Below are positions 54,401-64,000 of a DNA stretch of 64,000 bases, one piece after another. The stretch lies in assembly GCF_050947335.1 (NCBI RefSeq), contig NW_027473315.1, positions 3,224,001-3,288,000 on the forward strand, read 5' to 3'. Origin of the DNA: Megachile rotundata (Eukaryota; Arthropoda; Insecta; Hymenoptera; Megachilidae). A program made the translations under genes and the position numbers. The notes under the pieces were generated by a model that saw only the letters and a program-made list of their open reading frames with translations, did not search any database and was not told the DNA's origin. Numbering within the stretch: position 1 is the stretch's first letter; each line of letters starts with the position of its first letter.

Positions 54401-57400
54401 GATTGTGATTGTATGATTGTGATTGTATGAGTGTGATTGTCTGATTGTGGTTGTGCGATTGTGATTGTACGATTGTGAATGTACGATTGTGATTGTGCGA
54501 TTGTGATTGTATGAATATGATTGTATGATTGTGATTGCATGATTGTGATTGTATGATTGAGATTGTATGATTGTGATTGTATGCTTGCGATTGTATGATT
54601 GTGATTGTATGATTGTGATTGTATGACTGTGATTGTATGATTGTGATTGTATGATTGTGATTGTATGATTGTGATTGTATGAGTGTGATTGTATGATTGC
54701 GATTGTATGATTGTGATTGTATGATTATGATTGTATTTTTGTGATTGCATGATTGTGATTGTATGATTGTGATTGTATGATTGTGATTGTATGATTGTGA
54801 TTGTATGATTGTGATTGTATGATTGTGATTGTATGATTGTGATTGTATGAGTGTGATTGTCTGATTGTGGTTGTGCGATTGTGATTGTACGATTGTGAAT
54901 GTACGATTGTGATTGTACGATTGTGATTGTATGAATATGATTGTATGATTGTGATTGCATGATTGTGATTGTATGATTGAGATCGTATGATTGTGATTGT
55001 ATGCTTGCGATTGTATGATTGTGATTGTATGATTGTGATTCTTTGATTGTGATTGTATGATTGTGATTGTATGATTGTGATTGTATGATTGTGATTGTAT
55101 GATTGTGATTGTATGAGTGTGATTGTATGATTGTGATTGTATGATTGTGATTGTATGATTGTGATAGTATGATTGTGATTGTATGATTGTGATTGTATGA
55201 CTGTGATTGTATGATTGTGATTGTGCGATTGTGATTGTACGATTGTGAATGTACGATTGTGATTGTATGATTGTGATTGTATGTATATGATTGTATGATT
55301 GTGATTGCATGATTGTGATTGTATGATTGTGATTGTATGATTGTGATTGTATGATTGTATTTGGGAGTTTGTATGTGGGATATTGTAATTGTATGATTGC
55401 GATTGTATGATTGTCATTGTATGATTGTGATGTATGATTGTAATTGTATGATTATGATTGTATGATTGTGATTGCATGATTGTGATTGTATGATTGTGAT
55501 TGCATGATTTTGAATGTATGATTGTGATTGCATGATTGTGATTGTATGATTGTGATTGTATGATTGTGATTGTATGATTGTGATTGTATGATTGTGATTG
55601 TATGATTGTGATTGTATGATTGTGATTGTCTGATTGTGGTTGTGTGATTGTGATTGTACGATTGTGATTGTACGATTGTGATTGTATGATTGTGATTGTA
55701 TGATTATGATTGTATGCTTGTGATTGCATGATTGTGATTGTATGACTGTGATTGCATGATTTTGAATGTATGATTGTGATTGCATGATTGTGATTGTATG
55801 ATTGTGATTGTATGATTGTGATTGTATGATTGTGATTGTATGATTGTATTTGGGAGATTGTATTTGGGAGATTGCAATTGTATGATTGCGACTGTATGAT
55901 TGTGATTGTATGATTGCGATTGTATGATTGTGATTGTATGATTGTGATGTATGATTGTAATTGTATGATTATGATTGTATGATTGTGATTGTATGATTGA
56001 GATTGTATGATTGAGATTGTATGATTGTGATTGTATGCTTGCGATTGTATGATTGTGATTGTATGATTGTGATTGTATGATTGTGATTGTATGATTGTGA
56101 TTGTATGATTGCGATTGTATGATTGCGATTGTATGATTGTGATGTATGATTGCAATTGTATGATTATGATTGTATGATTGTGATTGTATGATTGAGATTG
56201 TATGATTGAGATTGTATGAATGTGATTGTATGCTTGCGATTGTATGATTGTGATTGTATGATTGTGATTGTATGATTGTGATTGTATGATTGTGATTGTA
56301 TGATTGTGATTGTATGATTGTGATTGTATGATTGTATTTGGGAGATTGTATTTGGGAGATTGCAATTGTATGATTGCGACTGTATGATTGTGATTGTATG
56401 ATTGCGATTGTATGATTGTGATTGTATGATTGTGATGTATGATTGTAATTGTATGAATATGATTGTATGATTGTGATTGTATGATTGAGATTGTATGATT
56501 GAGATTGTATGATTGTGATTGTATGCTTGTGATTGTATGATTGTGATTGTATGATTGTGATTGTATGATTGTGATTGTATGAATGCGATTGTATGAGTTC
56601 GATTGTATGATTGTGATTGTATGATTGTGATTGTATGATTGTATTTGGGAGATTGTATTTGGGAGATTGCAATTGTATGATTGCGACTGTATGATTGTGA
56701 TTGTATGATTGCGATTGTATGATTGTGATTGTATGATTGTGATGTATGATTGTAATTGTATGATTATGATTGTATGATTGTGATTGTATGATTGAGATTG
56801 TATGATTGTATTTGGGAGATTGTATTTGGGAGATTGCAATTGTATGATTGCGACTGTATGATTGTGATTGTATGATTGCGATTGTATGATTGAGATTGTA
56901 TGATTGTGATGTATGATTGTAATTGTATGATTATGATTGTATGATTGTGATTGTATGATTGAGATTGTATGATTGAGATTGTATGATTGTGATTGTATGC
57001 TTGCGATTGTATGATTGTGATTGTATGATTGTGATGTATGATTGTAATTGTATGATTATGATTGTATGATTGTGATTGTATGATTATGATTGTATGATTG
57101 TGATTGTATGATTGTGATTGTATGATTGTGATTGTATGATTGCGATTGTATGATTGAGATTGTATGATTGCGATTGTATGATTGCGATTGTATGATTGTG
57201 ATGTATGATTGCAATTGTATGATTATGATTGTATGATTGTGATTGTATGATTGAGATTGTATGATTGAGATTGTATGAATGTGATTGTATGCTTGCGATT
57301 GTATGATTGTGATTGTATGATTGTGATTGTATGATTGTGATTGTATGATTGTGATTGTATGATTGTGATTGTATGATTGTGATTGTATGATTGTGATTGT

Positions 57401-57764
57401 ATGATTGTATTTGGGAGATTGTATTTGGGAGATTGTAATTGTATGATTGCGATTGTATGATTGTGATTGTATGATTGCGATTGTATGAGTTCGATTGTAT
57501 GATTGTGATTGTATGATTGTGATTGTATGATTGTGATTGTATGATTGTATTTGGGAGATTGTATTTGGGAGATTGCAATTGTATGATTGCGACTGTATGA
57601 TTGTGATTGTATGATTGCGATTGTATGATTGTGATTGTATGATTGTGATGTATGATTGTAATTGTATGATTATGATTGTATGATTGTGATTGTATGATTG
57701 AGATTGTATGATTGAGATTGTATGATTGTGATTGTATGCTTGCGATTGTATGATTGTGATTGTA

Positions 57765-60700
57765 TGATTGTGATTGTGCGATTGTGATTGTACGATTGTG
57801 AATGTACGATTGTGATTGTATGATTGTGATTGTATGATTGTGATTGTATGTATATGATTGTATGATTGTGATTGCATGATTGTGATTGTATGATTGTGAT
57901 TGTATGATTGTGATTGTATGATTGTATTTGGGAGTTTGTATTTGGGATATTGTAATTGTATGATTGCGATTGTATGATTGTGATTGTATGATTGTGATGT
58001 ATGATTGTAATTGTATGATTATGATTGTATGATTGTGATTGCATGATTGTGATTGTATGATTGTGATTGCATGATTTTGAATGTATGATTGTGATTGCAT
58101 GATTGTGATTGTATGATTGCGGTTGTGCGATTGTGATTGTACGATTGTGATTGTACGATTGTGATTGTATGATTGTGATTGTATGATTATGATTGTATGA
58201 TTGTGATTGTATGATTGTGATAGTATGATTGTGATTGTATGATTGTGATTGTATGATTATAATTGTATGATTGTGATTGTATGATTGTATTTGGGAGATT
58301 GTATTTGGGAGATTGTATTTGGGAGATTGTAATTGTATGATTGCGATTGTATGATTGTGATTGTATGATTGTGATTGCATGATTTTGAATGTATGATTGT
58401 GATTGCATGATTGTGATTGTATGATTGTGATTGTATGATTGTGATTGTATGATTGTGATAGTATGATTGTGATTGTATGATTGTGATTGTATGATTATAA
58501 TTGTATGATTGTGATTGTATGATTGTATTTGGGAGATTGTATTTGGGAGATTGTATTTGGGAGATTGTAATTGTATGATTGCGATTGTATGAATGCGATT
58601 GTATGATTGTGATTGTATGATTGTGATTGTATGATTGTGATTGTATGATTGTGATCGTATGATTGTATTTAGGAGATTGTATTTGGGAGATTGTAATTGT
58701 ATGATTGCGATTGTATGATTGTGATTGTATGATTGCGATTGTATGATTGTGATTGTATGATTGTGATGTATGATTGTAATTGTATGATTATGATTGTATG
58801 ATTGTGATTGTATGATTGTGATTGTATGATTGTGATTGTATGATTGTGATTGTATGATTGTGATTGTATGATTGTGATGTATGATTGTAATTGTATGATT
58901 ATGATTGTATGATTGTGATTGTATGATTATGATTGTATGATTGTGATTGTAAGATTGTGATTGTATGATTGTGATTGTATGATTGTGATTGTATGATTGT
59001 GATTGTATGATTGTGATTGTATGATTGAGATTGTATGATTGTGATTGTATGCTTGCGATTGTATGATTGTGATTGTATGATTGTGATTGTATGACTGTGA
59101 TTGTATGATTGTGATTGTATGATTGTGATTGTATGATTGTATTTGTGAGATTGTATTTGGGAGATTGTAATTGTATGATTGCGATTGTATGATTGTGATT
59201 GTATTTTTGTGATTGCATGATTGTGATTGTATGATTGTGATTGTATGATTGTGATTGTATGAGTGTGATTGTCTGATTGTGGTTGTGCGATTGTGATTGT
59301 ACGATTGTGAATGTACGATTGTGATTGTATGATTGTGATTGTATGAATATGATTGCATGATTGTGATTGCATGATTGTGATTGTATGATTGAGATTGTAT
59401 GATTGTGATTGTATGCTTGCGATTGTATGATTGTGATTGTATGATTGTGATTGTATGATTGTGATTGTATGATTGTGATTGTATGATTGTGATTGTCTGA
59501 TTGTGGTTGTGCGATTGTGATTGTACGATTGTGATTGTACGATTGTGATTGTATGATTGTGATTGTATGATTATGATTGTATGATTGTGATTGCATGATT
59601 GTGATTGTATGATTGTGATTGCATGATTTTGAATGTATGATGGTGATTGCATGATTGTGATTGTATGATTGTGATTGTATGATTGTGATTGTATGATTGT
59701 GATAGTATGATTGTGATTGTATGATTGTGATTGTATGATTGTGATTGTATGATTATAATTGTATGATTGTGATTGTATGATTGTATTTGGGAGATTGTAT
59801 TTGGGAGATTGTAATTGTATGATTGCGATTGTATGATTGTGATTGTATGATTGTGATTGTATGATTGTGATTGTATGATTGTGATAGTATGATTGTGATT
59901 GTATGATTGTGATTGTATGATTGTGATTGTATGATTATAATTGTATGATTGTGATTGTATGATTGTATTTGGGAGATTGTATTTGGGAGATTGTATTTGG
60001 GAGATTGTAATTGTATGATTGCGATTGTATGATTGTGATTGTATGATTGCGATTGTATGAATGCGATTGTATGATTGTGATTGTATGATTGTGATCGTAT
60101 GATTGTGATTGTATGATTGTGATCGTATGATTGTATTTGGGAGATTGTATTTGGGAGATTGTAATTGTATGATTGCGATTGTATGATTGTGATTGTATGA
60201 TTGCGATTGTATGATTGTGATTGTATGATTGTGATGTATGATTGTAATTGTATGATTATGATTGTATGATTGTGATTCTTTGATTGTGATTGTATGATTG
60301 TGATTGTATGATTGTGATTGTATGATTGTGATTGTATGAGTGTGATTGTATGATTGTGATTGTATGATTGTGATTGTATGATTGTGATAGTATGATTGTG
60401 ATTGTATGATTGTGATTGTATGATTGTGATTGTATGATTGTGATTGTATGATTGTGATAGTATGATTGTGATTGTATGATTGTGATAGTATGATTGTGAA
60501 AGTATGATTGTGATTGTATGATTGTGATTGTATGATTGTGATTGTATGATTGTGATTGTATGATTGTGATTGTATGATTGTGATTGTATGATTGTGATTG
60601 TATGATTGTGATTGTATGATTGTGATTGTCTGATTGTGGTTGTGCGATTGTGATTGTACGATTGTGATTGTACGATTGTGATAGTATGATTGTGATTGTA

Positions 60701-62323
60701 TGATTGTGATTGTATGATTGTGATTGTGTGATTGTGATTGTATGATTGTGATTGTATGATTGTGATTGTTTGATTGTATTTGGGAGATTGTATTTGGGCG
60801 ATTGTATTTGGGAGATTGTAATTGTATGATTGCGATTGTATGATTGTGATTGTATGATTGCGATTGTATGATTGTGATTGTATGATTGTGAAAGTATGGT
60901 TGTGATTGTATGATTATGATTGTATGATTGTGATTGTATGTTTGCGATTGTATGATTGTGATTGTATGACTGTGATTGTATGATTGTGATTGTATGATTG
61001 TGATTGTATGATTGTATTTGGGAGATTGTATTTGGGAGATTGTAATTGTATGATTGCGATTGTATGATTGTCATTGTATGATTGTGATGTATGATTGTAA
61101 TTGTATGATTGTGATTGTATGATTGTGATTGTATGATTATGATTGTATGATTGTGATTGTATGATTGCGATTGTATGATTGTGATTGTATGATTATGATT
61201 GTATTTTTGTGATTGCATGATTGTGATTGTATGATTGCGATTGTATGATTGTGATTGTATGATTGTGATTGTACGAGTGTGATTGTCTGATTGTGGTTGT
61301 GCGATTGTGATTGTACGATTGTGAATGTACGATTGTGATTGTATGATTGTGATTGTATGAATATGATTGTATGATTGTGATTGCATGATTGTGATTGTAT
61401 GATTGTGATTGTATGATTGTGATGGTATGATTGTATTTGGGAGTTTGTATTTGGGATATTGTAATTGTATGATTGCGATTGTATGATTGCGATTGTATGA
61501 TTGTGATGTATGATTGTAATTGTATGATTATGATTGTATGATTGTAATTGCATGATTTTGATTGTATGATTGTGATTGCATGATTTTGAATGTATGATTG
61601 TGATTGCATGATTGTGATTGTATGATTGTGATTGTATGATTGTGATTGTATGATTGTGGTTGTATGACTGTGATTGTATGATTGTGATTGTCTGATTGTG
61701 GTTGTGCGATTGTGATTGTACGATTGTGATTGTACGATTGTGATTGTATGATTGTGATTGTATGATTATGATTGTATGATTGTGATTGCATGATTGTGAT
61801 TGTATGATTATGATTGTATGATTGTGATTGCATTATTGTGATTGTATGATTGTGATTGTATGATTTTGAATGTATGATTGTGGTTGCATGATTGTGATTG
61901 TATGAATATGATTGTATGAATGTGATTGTATGCTTGCGACTGTATGATTGTGATTGTATGATTGTGATTGTATGATTGCGATTGTATGATTGTGATTGTA
62001 TGATTATGATTGTATTTTTTGATTGCATGATTGTGATTGTATGATTGTGATTGTATGATTGTGATTGTATGATTGTGATTGTATGATTGTGATTGTATGA
62101 TTGTGATTGTATGATTGTGATTGTATGATTGCGATTGTATGATTGTGATTGTATGATTATGATTGTATTTTTTGATTGCATGATTGTGATTGTATGATTG
62201 TGATTGTATGATTGTGATTGTATGGTTGTGATTGTATGATTGTGATTGTCTGATTGTGGTTGTGCGATTATGATTGTACGATTGTGATTGTACGATTGTG
62301 ATTGTATGATTGTGATTGTATGA
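57765..62323 (+). repeat. Block D2, counterpart of 41.3-45.7 kb
   Basis: Follows D1 and C1 at offsets of 16444-16584 bp, and C2 at 13957 then 13985. It has two more canonical units near 62.1 kb and private changes such as GATTGTAATTGCATGATTTTGATTG near 61550. It lacks the TATTCGGGAG and the TACG (near 46240) that C1 and C2 share, so it separated from their ancestor before the 2,599-bp duplication. Confidence 0.85.
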
Positions 62324-64000
62324 TTATGATTGTATGATTGTGATTGCATGATTGTGATTGTATGATTGTGATTGCATGATTTTGAATGTATGATTGTGAT
62401 TGCATGATTGTGATTGTTTGATTGTGATTGTATGATTGTGATTGTATGATTGTGATAGTATGATTGTGATTGTATGATTGGGATTGTATGATTGTGATTG
62501 TATGATTATGATTGTATGATTGTGATTGTATGATTGGATTTGGGAGATTGTATTTGGGAGATTGTAATTGTATGATTGCGATTGTATGATTGTGATTGTA
62601 TGATTGTGATTGTATGATTGTGATTGTATGATTGTGATTGTATGATTGTGATTGTATGATTGTGATTGTATGATTGTGATTGTATGATTGTGATTGTATA
62701 ATTGTGATTGTATGATTGTGATTGTATGATTGTGATTGTATGATTGTGATTGTATGATTGTGATTGCATGATTGTGACTGTATGATTGTGATTGCATGAT
62801 TTTGATTGTAAGATTGTGATTGTATGATTGTGATTGCATGATTGTGATTGTATGATTGTGATTGTATGATTGTGATTGTATGATTGTGATTGTATGATTA
62901 TGATTGTATGATTGTGATTGCATGATTGTGATTGTATGATTGTGATTGTATGATTGTGATTGTATGATTGTATTTGGGAGATTGTATTTGGGAGATTGTA
63001 TTTGGGAGATTGTAATTGTATGATTGCGATTGTATGATTGTGATTGTATGATTGCGATTGTATGATTGCGATTGTATGATTGTGATGTATGATCGTAATT
63101 GTATGATTATGATTGTATGATTGTGATTGTATGATTGAGATTGTATGATTGAGATTGTATGAATGTGATTGTATGCTTGCGATTGTATGATTGTGATTGT
63201 ATGATTGTGATTGTATGATTGTGATTGCATGATTTTGAATGTATGATTGTGATTGTATGATTGTGATTGTATGATTGTGATTGTATGATTGTATTTGGGA
63301 GATTGTATTTGGGAGATTGTAATTGTATGATTGCGATTGTATGATTGTGATTGTATGATTGTGATGTATGATTGTAATTGTATGATTATGATTGTATGAT
63401 TGTGATTGTATGATTATGATTGTATGATTGTGATTGTATGATTGCGATTGTATGATTGTGATTGTATGATTGTGATTGTATGATTGCGATTGTATGATTG
63501 TGATTGTATGATTATGATTGTATTTTTGTGATTGCATGATTGTGATTGTATGATTGTGATTGTATGATTGTGATTGTATGCTTGCGATTGTATGATTGTG
63601 ATTGTATGATTGTGATTGTATGATTGTGATTGTATGATTGTGATTGTATGGTTGTGATTGCATGATTTTGAATGTATGATTGTGATTGTATGATTGTGAT
63701 TGTATGATTGTGATTGTATGATTGTGATAGTATGATTGTGATTGTATGATTGTGATTGTATGATTGTGATTGTATGATTGTGATTGTATGATTGTGATTG
63801 TATGATTGTGATTGTATGATTGTGATTGTATGATTGTGATTGTATGATTGTGATTGTATGATTGTATTTGGGAGATTGTATTTGGGAGATTGTAATTGTA
63901 TGATTGCGATTGTATGATTGTGATTGTATGATTGCGATTGTATGAGTTCGATTGTATGATTGTGATTGTATGATTGTGATTGTATGATTGTGATTGTATG
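62324..64000 (+). repeat. Start of a third super-repeat unit, cut by the window end
   Basis: From the marker at 62536 the sequence follows 48551-50015 with offset 13985. The offset becomes 14027 after three extra canonical units near 63.8 kb (TATTTGGG at 49838 against 63865). GAGTTCG at 63944 corresponds to 49889. The super-repeat therefore continues beyond the window. Confidence 0.82.

Larger units (their letters stand above)
48551..62535 (+). repeat. Super-repeat unit U2, about 13.98 kb
   Basis: Begins and ends at the GATTTGGGAGATTG marker (48551 and 62536). Its outer parts are collinear with U1 (32246-45951) and its middle is rearranged. 52.45-53.65 kb matches 2.6-3.8 kb, 53.83-54.66 kb matches 7.26-8.1 kb, and 54.7-55.8 kb matches 36.0-37.1 kb. 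It carries eight more canonical-type units near 49.74-49.86 kb than U1 has at 33.47 kb. All of it is satellite; no gene is present. Confidence 0.78.
1..64000. repeat. 14-bp satellite array filling the whole window
   Basis: The unit TATGATTGTGATTG and its point variants run head to tail through the entire window, about 4,570 units, with no inversion and no unrelated insertion that I could find. The unit can be read as TGATTG-TA-TGATTG, so the hexamer TGATTG recurs at alternating 6- and 8-bp steps. The consensus on the given strand has no C. C enters only through variants such as TACG, TGCG, GATCG, CATG, TCTG and GACTG. The array runs off both ends, so its true length is unknown. No genes are annotated: the complement lacks stop codons in all frames, which makes long but meaningless reading frames. 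The scale and homogeneity suggest a eukaryotic satellite. The family itself is not one I recognise. Confidence 0.98.

Noticed and set aside
1..64000. CRISPR array or other repeat-spacer structure
   Set aside because: There are no unique spacers; every interval is the same 14-bp unit or a variant of it.
1..64000. Inverted repeats, hairpins or switch points in array orientation
   Set aside because: The given strand reads TATGATTGTGATTG throughout; I saw no stretch of the complement form on this strand.
1..64000. tRNA, rRNA, promoter, terminator or splice-like signals
   Set aside because: The sequence is a monotone satellite. Any short match to such signals would recur thousands of times and has no support from context.
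1..64000. Pumilio-type UGUA sites in a hypothetical transcript
   Set aside because: The unit gives UGUAUGAU, which misses the usual A at the sixth position of UGUANAUA, and no transcript is evidenced.
1..64000. CCAAT-box arrays on the complement
   Set aside because: The complement gives TCAATCA and ACAATCA; CCAAT is not formed by the canonical unit.
1..64000. Bacterial repeat-rich surface or adhesin gene
   Set aside because: A real repeat-protein gene has a unit that is a multiple of 3 bp and non-repeat ends. Here the unit is 14 bp with frequent 13-bp forms, and nothing but repeat is present for 64 kb.

Overview
The window is one uninterrupted satellite array. From base 1 to base 64000 every stretch I read is a copy or point variant of a 14-bp unit, TATGATTGTGATTG on the given strand (CAATCATACAATCA in another phase on the complement), always in the same orientation. 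64000/14 gives about 4,570 units. I found no unique sequence, no transposon, no RNA gene, no inverted block and no credible protein gene. The consensus has 7 T, 4 G, 3 A and no C (28.6% GC), so the given strand is almost C-free except where variant units introduce C. An array of this size and homogeneity points to a eukaryotic genome, as satellite or heterochromatin-type DNA assembled from long reads. I cannot name the species, and the sequence does not say whether the locus is centromeric, subtelomeric or interstitial.

Long open frames fill the complementary strand, the largest about 1,800 codons at 30694..36096. They are by-products of the repeat. The complement of the unit has no stop in any frame, and because 14 is not a multiple of 3 all three frames spell the same 14-residue period (QSQSYNHNHTITII). 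Apparent ATGs come from the CATG variant units. Apparent stops come mostly from the TATGATTATGATTG variant, which gives TAA on the complement. I therefore annotate no CDS.

The information in the window is the order of variant units, which shows nested duplication at several scales. (1) 14-bp units and 13-bp deletion variants. (2) Short recurring cassettes of variant units, about 40-100 bp. (3) A higher-order repeat of about 1.57-1.64 kb, clearest at 11.2-17.4 kb. (4) Kilobase duplications: 3.7-kb copies at 3797-7500 and 8226-11915, with a partial third at 1-2100; a head-to-tail pair of about 3.25 kb at 14.8-21.3 kb; and a nearly identical 2,599-bp tandem pair at 44.06-49.24 kb. (5) A super-repeat of about 14 kb, whose marker unit GATTTGGGAGATTG lies at 32.25, 45.95, 48.55 and 62.54 kb. 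Copies separated by 46.6 and 49.9 kb also match with no net indel over 0.8-1.2 kb.

Layout: 1-12 kb, the 4.4-kb-spaced copies; 11-21 kb, the 1.6-kb higher-order repeat and its 3.25-kb duplication; 21-25 kb, a mosaic of the same blocks; 25.4-32 kb, a differently composed segment rich in GAAAG variants that contains the longest perfect run (21 units); 32-64 kb, the 14-kb super-repeat with the young 2.6-kb duplication nested inside. Shared private variants let some duplications be ordered in time. Clusters of the divergent unit TATTTGGGAGATTG repeatedly differ by one copy between otherwise matching duplicates. Boundaries were read by eye and are accurate to a few units unless stated.
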